DNA of 64,000 bases, taken from positions 1 through 64,000 of the forward strand of contig CAKTQV010000004.1 in NCBI GenBank assembly GCA_934597255.1, written 5' to 3'. Positions 16,255 to 24,031 of the stretch are shown here, piece after piece. Position numbers and translations under genes: made by a program. The notes beneath the pieces are model-generated. The model saw nothing but the letters and a program-made list of their open reading frames with translations, was not told where the DNA came from and did not search any database. The stretch is from an uncultured Oscillospiraceae bacterium (GTDB taxonomy: Bacteria > Bacillota > Clostridia > Oscillospirales > Oscillospiraceae). Every line of letters begins with the position of its first letter. Position 1 is the stretch's first letter.

Positions 16255-17751
16255 ATGCGAAAGCTTGCAGTAACGGCGGTGTGCCTTCTTATGGCGCTGC
16301 TTCTGTGCGCGTGCGGCAGCAGCGGAAAATGGCAGGAGCAATACGATCTGGGCGTCCGGTACCGGAACGACGGCAGCGGCGAGGAGGCCGTGGCGGCGTT
16401 CACCGAGGCCATTGCGCTCGATCCCGAGCGGGCCGAGGGTTATCTGGGCCGCGCGGACGCCTACGCGGCGCTCGCGGAAAAGCGGGAGGGCGGCGCACAG
16501 CGGGACGCCTTCCGGTCGGCGGCGGAGGACTATGTCCGGGCCATGGAGCTGGGCGAGTCCGAGGCGGACTATGGGGAGAAGGCGGCGGACGCTTTCTTCC
16601 GGGCGGGCGCGTATGAAAAGGCGGCGCCCTACTACGAGCGGATATTCGAGACGAGCGGCGACAGCTTCGGTCTGGAGCAGGTCAGCCGGGCCACCGGGGA
16701 CGAGGAGTATCTGCAGGCGCTCTGCGAGGGCTGGCCGGAGGCGGCGCTGCACAGCTATGGCGAGCTGCTGGGCGCCGACGGCAGTCAGGCCTTTGCGCTG
16801 GCCGATCTGGACCGGGACGGCACGCCGGAGCTTATCTGCGGCGAGGCGGACAGCGAGAGCGGCGCGGACTCGCCGGCGCTGCTGAGCTATACGCTGTATA
16901 CCTGGCTCGACGGCGGCACGGCGATGCTGTACAGCGGCTTCGTGGATACCTGGATGAATCCGACCATTTATGTCTCCGAGGACGGAGCGGTGGTGAACGA
17001 GGGACACGGGACCTCCTCGGGCTATGAGCTGCAGTATGTCCGGTGGCCGGGGCCGGGGCACGCGGCGGTGAGCCGCGACCTCTACAGCTATGTCAGCGGC
17101 TACGACGACGGTGGAAACGAGATACTGACTTACTGCGTCGACGGCGCGGAGGTCACGGAAAGCGAATTTGAGGACAGTCTCGCCGCCTGCACGCAGGGGC
17201 TGACGCCGCTGGTCTTTTATCGGAACACGGCGGAAAATATGCAGCGTCTGCTGCGCACGGAGGACGGCGGCCCCACGGGCGGAGAGCTTCTGGCGGCCGT
17301 GAAGGAGAGCGTCTGGTGGCTCAACGAGTGCGCGCAGGAGACCTTCGGCGTGGAGATCGACGAGAGCGGCTGGTTCAGCGACGGCGAGCCGCTGTTCCGG
17401 GACTGCTTCCCGGTGACGAATTTCAGCAGCGTGGAGGACGTCCGGGCGGAGGCGTCGCACTATGTGGCGGCGGAGTACCTTGCCGGGCTGGAGGACAACG
17501 TTGAGATGATAGACGGCCGGCTCTGTCTGGTCCGGGGCGCGCGGGGCTACGGCGCGATCGGCTACGATCTGGATTCTCTGACGCTGGTGGAAAATCAGGG
17601 CGATACCTGCATCGCCGCGTGCGACCGCTATTACTTTGATATGTACGACTGCCGGGCGGAGCTGCGTCTGGAGCGCATCGACGGCGACTGGCGGGTCAGC
17701 GGCGTCAGCTGCCAGGGCGCGGAGATCGCCTTTGACAGCCCGATAGACTGA
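16255..17751 (+). CDS. TPR-containing lipoprotein
   Basis: A 498-residue predicted lipoprotein: signal helix to residue 17 and lipobox L-C-A-C with the modified Cys at 20. Residues about 25-130 contain TPR-like helices (YRNDGSGEEAVAAFTEAIALDPERAEGYLGRA is a classic repeat). Residues 184-192 (DLDRDGTPE) form a Ca-binding DxDxDG loop of the dockerin/FG-GAP kind seen in many clostridial lipoproteins. The remainder is beta-rich without recognised domain. It is anchored outside the cytoplasmic membrane; its function is unknown. AACGGAGGAATT precedes ATG 16255. A long structured leader lies upstream. Confidence 0.65.
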   Translation: MRKLAVTAVCLLMALLLCACGSSGKWQEQYDLGVRYRNDGSGEEAVAAFTEAIALDPERAEGYLGRADAYAALAEKREGGAQRDAFRSAAEDYVRAMELGESEADYGEKAADAFFRAGAYEKAAPYYERIFETSGDSFGLEQVSRATGDEEYLQALCEGWPEAALHSYGELLGADGSQAFALADLDRDGTPELICGEADSESGADSPALLSYTLYTWLDGGTAMLYSGFVDTWMNPTIYVSEDGAVVNEGHGTSSGYELQYVRWPGPGHAAVSRDLYSYVSGYDDGGNEILTYCVDGAEVTESEFEDSLAACTQGLTPLVFYRNTAENMQRLLRTEDGGPTGGELLAAVKESVWWLNECAQETFGVEIDESGWFSDGEPLFRDCFPVTNFSSVEDVRAEASHYVAAEYLAGLEDNVEMIDGRLCLVRGARGYGAIGYDLDSLTLVENQGDTCIAACDRYYFDMYDCRAELRLERIDGDWRVSGVSCQGAEIAFDSPID

Positions 17752-17869
17752 TCGGCCGTTCACGGCCGGGCGCAGCCGGGAGACAGGCGCAGGGCATATC
17801 CAGGAGCATAGGGGCCGCTGTATGAAAAAGTGTTGAACAAAACATTTTTATTATATGGAGGAATAGAAA

Positions 17870-18859
17870 ATGAAACGGAAACAAATTTTGGCGCTGCTCC
17901 TGGCGCTTGCGCTGTGCCTGTCCTTCTGTGCCTGCGGCTCAGAAAAAGAGGCCGAACCGTCGGAAACGCAGTCAGCTTCCGATGTGACAGCGGAAACACC
18001 CACCGAAGCAACGACCGACGCGGCACAATCCGGCCCGGAGGAAGAGACGATCTATAATCTCGGCGACACGATTGAAACCGAGCTTTTCAGGATCACGCCT
18101 TCCTTCACCGGCTTTGCCAAAGAGCTGGCAAACTGGCCCGATGAAAACTATATGACGCCGGACGGCAAGTTCAGCGGAAACAGTCCTTATAGCGCAGACA
18201 GCGAGAAGGTGGAGGCTTACGGCGAGGTTCGGATAGAGTATACCGGCAATGAGAAGTCGAATGTTTCTCTGAGCATCGGCGTTTCGGCGGACTATGATGA
18301 CGGCTATGTTTTTGAAAATGTTCATTTGGGGAACTGCGTATCGCTTGACGGCGACTGGAGCTACGATGGGACCATGGTGTTTGAACCGCTGAGCTCAAGC
18401 ACCTCCCGTATTCTGCGCTATTGCATTGAAGTTCCGGAACAGGTCGAAGCAAACAGCGACAAGGCGCTTCTGGTCACCTTTTTCGTGAATGGAGAGCCCT
18501 TCACCTTTGATTTCCGCTCCGCCGACGTTTTAGGCTCCGATTATGACCCCAGAGCCGAGGTCTATCAGCCCGTTGACGAGGAAACAAAGGCCCAGATCAT
18601 AAGCTATCTGAAGGAAAACGGTCTGTCTCAGTACGGCTGGTATGATAAAACGCTTGGCGTGTTCACCTTTACGTTTGATGATACGACAGTCTCCGCTTCT
18701 CTTCCCATCAATTCAAGCTACCAGTATGACTTCACGGGGACTTACGAAGTGTTTTCCGGCACGATCCTGATCTCCTGGGACTATGGTGAACAGATGCACC
18801 TGGACTACTCCTTTGACGGAAGCACACTTGAAATTCTGGAGTTTGCCCACGACCGATAA
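17870..18859 (+). CDS. Putative lipoprotein, unknown function
   Basis: A 329-residue protein with a lipoprotein signal (LALLLALALCLSFCACGS; modified Cys probably 22), an acidic Thr/Glu/Ala-rich linker (about 24-60), and a mature part with alternating beta strands and no recognised domain. It probably sits on the outer face of the membrane. The start has a strong TGGAGGAAT site. Base composition falls here relative to upstream genes. It is the first of a run of small secreted or hypothetical genes in the same direction extending to 21900; no terminator was seen between it and the 40-residue gene that follows. Confidence 0.6.
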   Translation: MKRKQILALLLALALCLSFCACGSEKEAEPSETQSASDVTAETPTEATTDAAQSGPEEETIYNLGDTIETELFRITPSFTGFAKELANWPDENYMTPDGKFSGNSPYSADSEKVEAYGEVRIEYTGNEKSNVSLSIGVSADYDDGYVFENVHLGNCVSLDGDWSYDGTMVFEPLSSSTSRILRYCIEVPEQVEANSDKALLVTFFVNGEPFTFDFRSADVLGSDYDPRAEVYQPVDEETKAQIISYLKENGLSQYGWYDKTLGVFTFTFDDTTVSASLPINSSYQYDFTGTYEVFSGTILISWDYGEQMHLDYSFDGSTLEILEFAHDR

Positions 18860-18897
18860 CGGCAAGGAATACCGGAAATAAGAAACGAGGTTTTACC

Positions 18898-19020
18898 ATG
18901 AGCGCAGAAGCAATTGCGAAAAGGATCAAATATGAAAATACCGATAAGCCTATGAAGATCAAAGTGACCCTGCCAAACGCAAGCGGGGAAACCGAGGAAT
19001 TTATCATTTCCGTGAGATAA
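18898..19020 (+). CDS. Small protein, 40 residues
   Basis: This reading frame starts MSAEAIAKRIKYENTDKPMK and ends EEFIISVR at TAA 19020. AACGAGG lies eight bases before ATG 18898, a good ribosome site. The composition (charged helix then strands) looks like a folded small protein or the stub of a larger one. It lies 38 bases after the lipoprotein gene. No family recognised. Confidence 0.5.
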   Translation: MSAEAIAKRIKYENTDKPMKIKVTLPNASGETEEFIISVR

Positions 19021-19034
19021 CATATGCAAAAAGC

Positions 19035-19083
19035 GGAGCGGGGCGCGCCGTAGTTGACGCGAAGAATACATGAAAAGAGGAAA
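19035..19083 (+). repeat. Intergenic repeat, copy A (diverged)
   Basis: GGAGCGGGGCGCG, then a diverged middle, then GAAAAGAGGAAA. It aligns with copies at 19830, 20559 and 21367. It precedes a 13-codon gene remnant. Confidence 0.6.
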
Positions 19084-19124
19084 TGGCGTTTGACACAAAG
19101 AAAAAGCAATTGCTTGGTCTATGA
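19083..19124 (+). pseudogene. Remnant of a SHOCT-domain gene
   Basis: Thirteen codons, MAFDTKKKQLLGL then TGA, match the C-terminus of the intact SHOCT protein at 19944-20543 (EEFDAKKKQLLGL) in both protein and DNA, including downstream ATTC. It directly follows repeat copy A and its GAGGAA site, so an internal deletion seems to have joined the start region of a duplicated gene to its last codons. Confidence 0.6.
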
Positions 19125-19177
19125 TTCTTGCTTCTGTAAATTGTGTTGAACGAAAAAGAAAAGTAGGAGTGATTAAC

Positions 19178-19801
19178 ATGTCAAAATTCATTGCTGCGCT
19201 TGCGTGTTCGCTTTGTGGTGGAATTATGTTTTTGATAATGTTTGCCATCACTGGGGGAACATTTCAGAGTATACATGCGGTTATTATTCTTATTCCCGCC
19301 TGCATTGTATACTTCAAGGTTGAAAAAGCTCTAACTAATTCCCAAAATCAAAAGGAGAATGAACGCTCAAAAAAGCGCGAAGAAGATGAAAAGCGTTTTG
19401 AAAGCGGAAAAATGACGGATAAAGAGCGAGCGGCATATGCAGCAAAGCAAATCGGCGATGCTGAACTTATGTATTCGCACGGCGATTTAACCTTGGCTGA
19501 GCTTGAACTAGTCAGGAAAAAATATACCGGAAAGTCATTCATGGTTGATAATATGAGCCTTGAAACAGTTTTTGCCGCGAGCAGAAAAGATGAGGTTAAT
19601 CGCGCTGTCGAACAACACAATAAAGAAGCTGAGAAAAACATAATATATAGTGCAGCGATTGGCAATGCCATTGGAGGCACGGCGGGAGCTATCGTAGGAG
19701 CTGCTTCAAGTGCCCAAAAATACGCACAAGAAGGCGCTGCGCTTGAAGCGGAAAAAGCTAAAGCAGAACAAGCTTTCCAAGACTCTTTTAGACAAAATTA
19801 A
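19178..19801 (+). CDS. Membrane-anchored coiled-coil protein with glycine-zipper tail
   Basis: This 207-residue protein is from a low-GC gene (by eye about 43 % against 60 % or more around it), suggesting transfer. Residues 5-45 form two hydrophobic helices, about 50-90 are a charged helix (QNQKENERSKKREEDEKRFE), and about 150-185 contain a glycine-zipper-like stretch (AIGNAIGGTAGAIVGAASSA) that may insert in a membrane. A segment near residue 105 (GDLTLAELELVRKKY) resembles short oligomerisation motifs. ATG 19178 has GTAGGAG; an upstream in-frame ATG at 19121 lacks a site. Function unknown. Confidence 0.6.
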   Translation: MSKFIAALACSLCGGIMFLIMFAITGGTFQSIHAVIILIPACIVYFKVEKALTNSQNQKENERSKKREEDEKRFESGKMTDKERAAYAAKQIGDAELMYSHGDLTLAELELVRKKYTGKSFMVDNMSLETVFAASRKDEVNRAVEQHNKEAEKNIIYSAAIGNAIGGTAGAIVGAASSAQKYAQEGAALEAEKAKAEQAFQDSFRQN

Positions 19802-19829
19802 TAACAACATACTTCTCTGTTGAAAAAAA

Positions 19830-19873
19830 GAGCGGGACACGTTGTAACGGACGCACAGAATTTATAAACGAGG
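19830..19873 (+). repeat. Intergenic repeat, copy B
   Basis: GAGCGGGACACGTTGTAACG, GACGCACAGAA, then AAACGAGG; matches copy C almost exactly in its first 31 bases. Confidence 0.7.
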
Positions 19874-19943
19874 TGCGCCGCAGAATGTGCGGCTTGCGGT
19901 TAATAATTTAATGCAGACTAATTCATAGAATAGAGGTAAGAAT

Positions 19944-20543
19944 ATGGGCTTTTTTGATTTGAAAGCTACTTGTGCTATTTGCGGCAAAGAAGTTGGATTA
20001 AATCGTTTTAAGATCGGCAAAACCACATCTGGCAAGGAGATTTGGAAATGTCCTGCTTGTGCAAAAAAGGGCGGTCTTTTGAATATTGACTATGTAACCG
20101 GCAAAGTGACTCTTATTGATAACAAGGACACAGAAACCCGCATGAAATGTAATGTTTGCGGTCATATTTACTGCTATACCTTTGAAGATTTACAGCGAAA
20201 CGAAAAACTTGCAAAAAGTGCAGTTGCAGACAGCTTGTTGGGCGTAGGAGAAGCGCTTGGTGGCACACGGCTTGGTTCTCAAGTTGCTACGTCTAAAGCA
20301 GATGCTAAAATGGACAAGATTGTTGATTATAAAAAGTGTCCGAAATGTCATTCCACAGATGTGAAAGCGTTATCAAAAGAGGAATGGGAGACCGAAAAAG
20401 CAAAGCAGGAGCAAATTGCTTCGACTTCCGCACCTGCAATTTCCGCTGCTGACGAACTCAAGAAGTTCAAAGAGCTGCTTGATAGCGGAATTATCACGCA
20501 GGAAGAATTTGACGCGAAGAAAAAACAGCTGCTTGGTCTGTAA
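19944..20543 (+). CDS. Zinc-ribbon protein with C-terminal SHOCT domain
   Basis: A 199-residue soluble protein with three zinc-finger-like pairs: Cys10/13 with Cys36/39 (one ribbon), Cys69/72 with Cys77, and Cys132/135. Residues about 170-199 (ADELKKFKELLDSGIITQEE) are a SHOCT domain, a short oligomerisation module common in shuffled bacterial proteins. A small helical region with Gly (about 95-115) lies between. It probably binds nucleic acid or protein partners; the role is unknown. It is low GC, lies in the repeat-bounded array, and its C-terminal end is duplicated as a remnant at 19083. Confidence 0.75.
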   Translation: MGFFDLKATCAICGKEVGLNRFKIGKTTSGKEIWKCPACAKKGGLLNIDYVTGKVTLIDNKDTETRMKCNVCGHIYCYTFEDLQRNEKLAKSAVADSLLGVGEALGGTRLGSQVATSKADAKMDKIVDYKKCPKCHSTDVKALSKEEWETEKAKQEQIASTSAPAISAADELKKFKELLDSGIITQEEFDAKKKQLLGL

Positions 20544-20558
20544 TTCCTACATATTCAC

Positions 20559-20613
20559 GGAGCGGGGCGCGTTGTAACGGACGCACAGAACACATGAAAC
20601 GAGGAAAGAGAAC
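20559..20613 (+). repeat. Intergenic repeat, copy C
   Basis: GGAGCGGGGCGCGTTGTAAC, GGACGCACAGAA, CACATGAAACGAGGAAAGAGAAC. It ends at the ATG of the next lipoprotein gene and supplies its ribosome site. It is near identical to copy D, and the similarity continues about 55 bases into both genes. Confidence 0.8.
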
Positions 20614-21348
20614 ATGAAAAAATGGATCGCGCTGCTTCTGGCGGCGGTGCTGTGCCTGAGCCTGTGCGCCTGCGGCCCGGAGCCGCTTGCCGAGGAATAT
20701 GCCACCGTGGACGAAGTCGTCAATGCGCTTGCCAGTCACTTTACCGACCCCAGCAAACAGCATGAAACAGTAAAGGCCAATGATTCTATTTGCAAGTATT
20801 TCCACGAAGATCATATTGAGGATGAGATATGGAAAAAACTGAAGAGCGTTACCGGAAAGGATGGAAATCCGGTCTTTTCAATGTCTGACATCCATTATCT
20901 TTACAACATCTGTAATAATCAGGGAAACGGGTTCAACGATTGGTTTGAGTTTATCAATGTTGGCGACGAGGATGCAGACGTTCCTCTTATTATGTACGGC
21001 AGCAGCGGCATGACAACCGAGGAACTGACCAGTTCCATCAAGAGAAAATTCAAAGACCCGGATTCTGTTTCCATTGATAACGCGTGGGTCTGTTTTGCTC
21101 TACCTGACGGGGCGGAAAACTCTCCCGGTTTTAAGAAGTATGAAAAGGGATGCAGATATGTTATCCTTGCAGAAGTGAGCGCAAAGAACGGGTTTGGCGC
21201 CTATACGACTTCTGTCTGCAAGATACAGGGAGATGTACACTGGTCCGGTTGGACGTTCAGCGTCGAGGAAACCGACCTTTCTTCGAGTCTTCTTACTCGC
21301 CCTACCAATCAGATCGATGGCTATGGTGCATGGAGCAGAATACTGTAA
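20614..21348 (+). CDS. Lipoprotein of the repeat array, unknown function
   Basis: A 244-residue lipoprotein: signal MKKWIALLLAAVLCLSLCAC with the modified Cys at 20. The mature part begins GPEPLAEEYATVDEVVNALA and has mixed helix/strand character, with no recognised domain; a segment DPDSVSIDNAWVCFA recalls small secreted domains of unknown function. The leader peptide is almost identical, also in DNA, to that of the next gene, although the mature parts are unrelated. This suggests recombination between repeat-plus-leader units. GAGGAAAGAG from repeat copy C gives the ribosome site. Confidence 0.65.
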   Translation: MKKWIALLLAAVLCLSLCACGPEPLAEEYATVDEVVNALASHFTDPSKQHETVKANDSICKYFHEDHIEDEIWKKLKSVTGKDGNPVFSMSDIHYLYNICNNQGNGFNDWFEFINVGDEDADVPLIMYGSSGMTTEELTSSIKRKFKDPDSVSIDNAWVCFALPDGAENSPGFKKYEKGCRYVILAEVSAKNGFGAYTTSVCKIQGDVHWSGWTFSVEETDLSSSLLTRPTNQIDGYGAWSRIL

Positions 21349-21366
21349 AGAAATCTTAACAGGAAA

Positions 21367-21420
21367 GGAGCGGGGCGCGTTGTAACGGACGCGCAGAATA
21401 TTGAAAAGAGGAAAGAGAAC
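21367..21420 (+). repeat. Intergenic repeat, copy D
   Basis: GGAGCGGGGCGCGTTGTAAC, GGACGCGCAGAA, TATTGAAAAGAGGAAAGAGAAC, ending exactly at the next ATG. Confidence 0.8.
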
Positions 21421-21900
21421 ATGAAAAAACTGATCGCGCTGCTTCTGGCGGCGGTGCTGTGTCTGAGCCTTGCGGCTTGCAGCAGCGATGGAAAAGATAA
21501 CAAAGCGGGGGCGGTATCTGACGAAGATATTTGGACCTCCGCAGAGGAAATTTCTGCTGAAGAACTATGGGAAAACATCGGCGGGAATGCAGCCAGAGCG
21601 GAAACCTATGTTGGCAAATCCTTGAAAGTCACAGGTACAGTGATCGAGATCGAAAAGAATAACTGCTATATTATGTCACACGAAAACGAGAATACCACAA
21701 TAAAACAATTTGAAGATGGTGGGAGCTTCGATTGCGAATTTGGTATTCGCGTATATCTCCAAACAGAAGAACTCGCGGAATTGAATGTTGGTGATGTAAT
21801 TACTTTTGCTGGCGTAGTGGATAGTACAGGCGATGAAGAATATGGCGATGGTATAGAAGCGATTGTTCTTTATTTCAAAAATGCCATTACCAACGGATAA
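21421..21900 (+). CDS. Lipoprotein with OB-fold (tRNA_anti-like) domain
   Basis: A 159-residue lipoprotein: signal MKKLIALLLAAVLCLSLAAC with a perfect LAAC lipobox (Cys20), a linker, then residues about 60-155 in an OB-fold resembling the tRNA_anti-like family: YVGKSLKVTGTVIEIEKNN, a middle strand pair, and LNVGDVITFAGVVDS. Such domains in lipoproteins probably bind ligands at the cell surface; no substrate is known. It shares its leader with the gene before it but not its mature domain. Last gene of the array; terminator at 21934-21965. Confidence 0.7.
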   Translation: MKKLIALLLAAVLCLSLAACSSDGKDNKAGAVSDEDIWTSAEEISAEELWENIGGNAARAETYVGKSLKVTGTVIEIEKNNCYIMSHENENTTIKQFEDGGSFDCEFGIRVYLQTEELAELNVGDVITFAGVVDSTGDEEYGDGIEAIVLYFKNAITNG

Positions 21901-21933
21901 TCACCTTCTGGCATAAAAAGTGAACTTCCGATA

Positions 21934-21965
21934 AGCGCGGGGCGCATGCTCCGCGCTGTATTTTT
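21934..21965 (+). terminator. Terminator of the repeat array
   Basis: AGCGCGG (21934-21940) pairs with CCGCGCT (21951-21957), followed by GTATTTTT. Confidence 0.65.
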
Positions 21966-22177
21966 CCCTTTTTCTCTGTTTGCAGGAAGGATACCTTTAC
22001 AAGCAGCGTAAAATAGCCCGCTCTGTTTGTTCGTAAAGCACGAAGAATAATTTCCGGACATGTTCGCAAAGGAATTGACATTTGCGGATGATTTTTTGAG
22101 TATCTCAGCCCTGCTTTTCGCAGAGAAAAACGGCGATGTACCAACGTTGTACCGTCCAGATCGGAAGGCGCAAAAAA
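21966..22177. other. Low-GC intergenic region
   Basis: I see no gene here. A TTGACA at 22074-22079 lacks a good -10. The stretch continues the low-GC composition of the array and probably belongs to the same acquired segment; the high-GC background resumes at the rubrerythrin gene. Confidence 0.4.
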
Positions 22178-22209
22178 GAGAGGAAGCGGGTTTTACTCCG
22201 CTTCCTCTC
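22178..22209 (-). terminator. Rubrerythrin terminator
   Basis: A 12-base stem (22178-22189 with 22198-22209) is followed on the minus strand by six T. Confidence 0.75.
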
Positions 22210-22232
22210 AAAAAGGCTTGTTTTAGGCTGAA

Positions 22233-22781
22233 TTACTTGCCGAAATAGCGCTTCAGCAGACCCTCGAACGCCTTGCCGTGTCTCGCCTCGTCGCGGGCCA
22301 TCTCGTGGACGGTGTCGTGGATGGCGTCGAGATTGAGCGCCTTGGCGCGCTTGGCAAGATCGGTCTTGCCGGCGGTGGCGCCGTTTTCGGCCTCCACGCG
22401 CATCTCCAGATTCTTCTTCGTGCTGTCCGTCACGATCTCGCCGAGAAGCTCGGCAAATTTCGCGGCGTGCTCCGCTTCCTCATAGGCGGCCTTTTCCCAG
22501 TACAGGCCGATCTCGGGATAGCCCTCGCGGTGCGCCACGCGCGCCATGGCCAGATACATGCCCACCTCGGAGCACTCAGCCTCGAAATTCGAGCGCAGAT
22601 CGGCCATGATGTCCTCGGGCGCGCCCTGCGCCACGCCGACGACGTGCTCGGCGGCCCAGGCCTGTTCGCCCTCTTCCTGCCGGATGAATTTCTCTGCCGG
22701 CGCCTTGCAGACCGGGCAGGCCTCGGGAGGCGTGTCGCCCTCGTGAACGTAACCGCAAACGCTGCAAACCCATTTAGCCAT
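22233..22781 (-). CDS. Reverse rubrerythrin
   Basis: A 182-residue peroxide-scavenging enzyme reducing H2O2 (and O2) at a diiron site in anaerobes. The domain order is inverted compared with classical rubrerythrin: an N-terminal rubredoxin [Fe(SCys)4] with Cys6, 9, 22 and 25 (WVCSVCGY, ACPVCKAP), then a ferritin-like four-helix bundle from about 45, with iron-binding Glu/His in FEAECSE, EEAEHAAKF and DEARHGKAFEG. This is the revRbr arrangement of clostridia. ATG 22781 lies eight bases after AGGAGG. Its promoter carries a perfect palindrome matching a site at the Fur-family gene at 26181, so peroxide-sensing derepression is likely. Confidence 0.9.
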   Translation of the reverse strand: MAKWVCSVCGYVHEGDTPPEACPVCKAPAEKFIRQEEGEQAWAAEHVVGVAQGAPEDIMADLRSNFEAECSEVGMYLAMARVAHREGYPEIGLYWEKAAYEEAEHAAKFAELLGEIVTDSTKKNLEMRVEAENGATAGKTDLAKRAKALNLDAIHDTVHEMARDEARHGKAFEGLLKRYFGK

Positions 22782-22828
22782 TGTCATATCCTCCTGAAAA
22801 AACATTGTAGTTGTAAGAAAAATCTTTG

Positions 22829-22879
22829 TTTTAGGAACGATTCCTAAAAAGATTATAGCATAATTACGCCGCTTGTCAA
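22829..22879 (-). promoter_or_regulatory. Rubrerythrin promoter with PerR-like box
   Basis: Minus strand: TTGACA (22879-22874), 16-base spacer, TATAAT (22857-22852). Directly downstream, over the transcription start, lies a perfect inverted repeat, TTTTAGGAA - 3 bases - TTCCTAAAA (22829-22849), of Fur/PerR-box size and AT-rich character. A closely similar box sits at the same place in the promoter of the Fur-family gene (26147-26167). Confidence 0.75.
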
Positions 22880-22906
22880 TAGGGGGATGAAAAATTTTTT
22901 TGTATG

Positions 22907-22915
22907 TGGTATAAT
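22907..22915 (+). promoter_or_regulatory. Extended -10 promoter for ATP-grasp gene
   Basis: TGGTATAAT (22907-22915) is an extended -10 about 40 bases before GTG 22958; no good -35 is seen. Confidence 0.5.
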
Positions 22916-22957
22916 CGGCGCGGCGGCGAAAGCCGCGAAGCGAAAGGAGTGACGACC

Positions 22958-23980
22958 GTGTCCCTGATGAAGTATTATCTGCACATTCTGTCCGGGCTTC
23001 GGATGAAGAAGATCAACGAATGCCTCGACCGCTGCCACGAGCTGTGCGGCAAGCCGAAGGCCCTGATGTTCGCGGATATGCTGTGGTGCGCCTCGCGCTA
23101 CGGCTCGGGCTTTTACGATTATATGATGTACGGGTTCTTTGACCGCACGGCCGCCGAGCGGGACACCTATCTGACCCGCGTGCGTAACAAGAAGCTCGTC
23201 GCGTACATGAACGACCCGGCCTTTATCGACGGCATCGACAACAAGCACGAGTTCAACCGCCGCTTCGGCGCGTATCTGCGCCGCGACCAGATGGACGGCG
23301 CGGGCGCGTCCCCGGCGGATTTTGAGCGCTTTATGGACGGGCGGGACGCCTGCTTTGCAAAGCCCATCGACGGCGACTCCGGCCGCGGCGTCGAAAAGCT
23401 GTACCGCCGCGATTTTGACAGTCTGGAGGCCATGTTCGCGCACATTCAGGCCAAGGGCCACTGTGTGATCGAGCAGTGCCTTGTCCAGCATCCCGAGATG
23501 AGCGCGCTGTATCCCCACGCGGTCAACTGCATGCGCATCGTCACCGACATCGGCGACGACGGAAAGCCGTATATCAACTATGTCGTTCTCAAAAGCGGCA
23601 GCGGCGGCGGCTACTGCGACAACAGCGGCCAGGGCGGGCTGATCTGCGCGGTGGACAAGCAGACGGGCGTTGTGTCCAGCTGCGCGACGGACGATCTGAT
23701 CGCGCATCGCTACGATGTGCACCCGGACACCGGCGTGACGTTCCTCGGCTTCCGGATCCCGCTGTTTGAGCAGGCGAAGCAGCTTTGTCTGACGGCGGCG
23801 ATGGAGATCCCGCAGGTGCGGCACATCGGCTGGGACGTGGCCATCACGCCGGACGGGCCGGCCTTCATCGAGGGCAACACCTACCCCGGGACCGACCTGT
23901 GCCAGCTTTACTGGAACACGCCGGGGCGTCAGGGGCTGATGCCGTTTCTGAAGTCGATTTTGCCGAACTGGAAATACTGA
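22958..23980 (+). CDS. Sugar-transfer-associated ATP-grasp protein
   Basis: A 340-residue soluble protein of the ATP-grasp superfamily, closest to the sugar-transfer-associated ATP-grasp group, predicted to ligate a carboxylate to an amine or sugar. Seen are CFAKPIDGDSGRGVEKLYR (ATP-binding Lys and Gly-rich loop, near 128-146), VIEQCLVQHPEMSALYPHAVNCMRIVT and the metal-binding EGNTYPGTDLCQ near the C-terminus. GTG 22958 is used because AAAGGAG lies eight bases upstream; an ATG at 22967 is the alternative. Single gene. The substrate is unknown; a role in cell-surface polymer modification is inference from the family. Confidence 0.75.
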   Translation: MSLMKYYLHILSGLRMKKINECLDRCHELCGKPKALMFADMLWCASRYGSGFYDYMMYGFFDRTAAERDTYLTRVRNKKLVAYMNDPAFIDGIDNKHEFNRRFGAYLRRDQMDGAGASPADFERFMDGRDACFAKPIDGDSGRGVEKLYRRDFDSLEAMFAHIQAKGHCVIEQCLVQHPEMSALYPHAVNCMRIVTDIGDDGKPYINYVVLKSGSGGGYCDNSGQGGLICAVDKQTGVVSSCATDDLIAHRYDVHPDTGVTFLGFRIPLFEQAKQLCLTAAMEIPQVRHIGWDVAITPDGPAFIEGNTYPGTDLCQLYWNTPGRQGLMPFLKSILPNWKY

Positions 23981-23987
23981 ACGGACA

Positions 23988-24022
23988 AGCGCCGCCGGTC
24001 TCCCATGGAGACCGGCGGCGCT
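23988..24022. terminator. Bidirectional terminator
   Basis: A 16-base stem (23988-24003 with 24007-24022) with a T run follows the ATP-grasp gene and also the convergent CoA-transferase gene. Confidence 0.75.
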
Positions 24023-24031
24023 TTTTGTATA

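Noticed and set aside
19830..21420. Integron attC sites as explanation for the repeat array
   Set aside because: The repeat contains GTTGTAAC but lacks the paired core sites and long imperfect palindrome of attC, and there is no integron integrase in the window.
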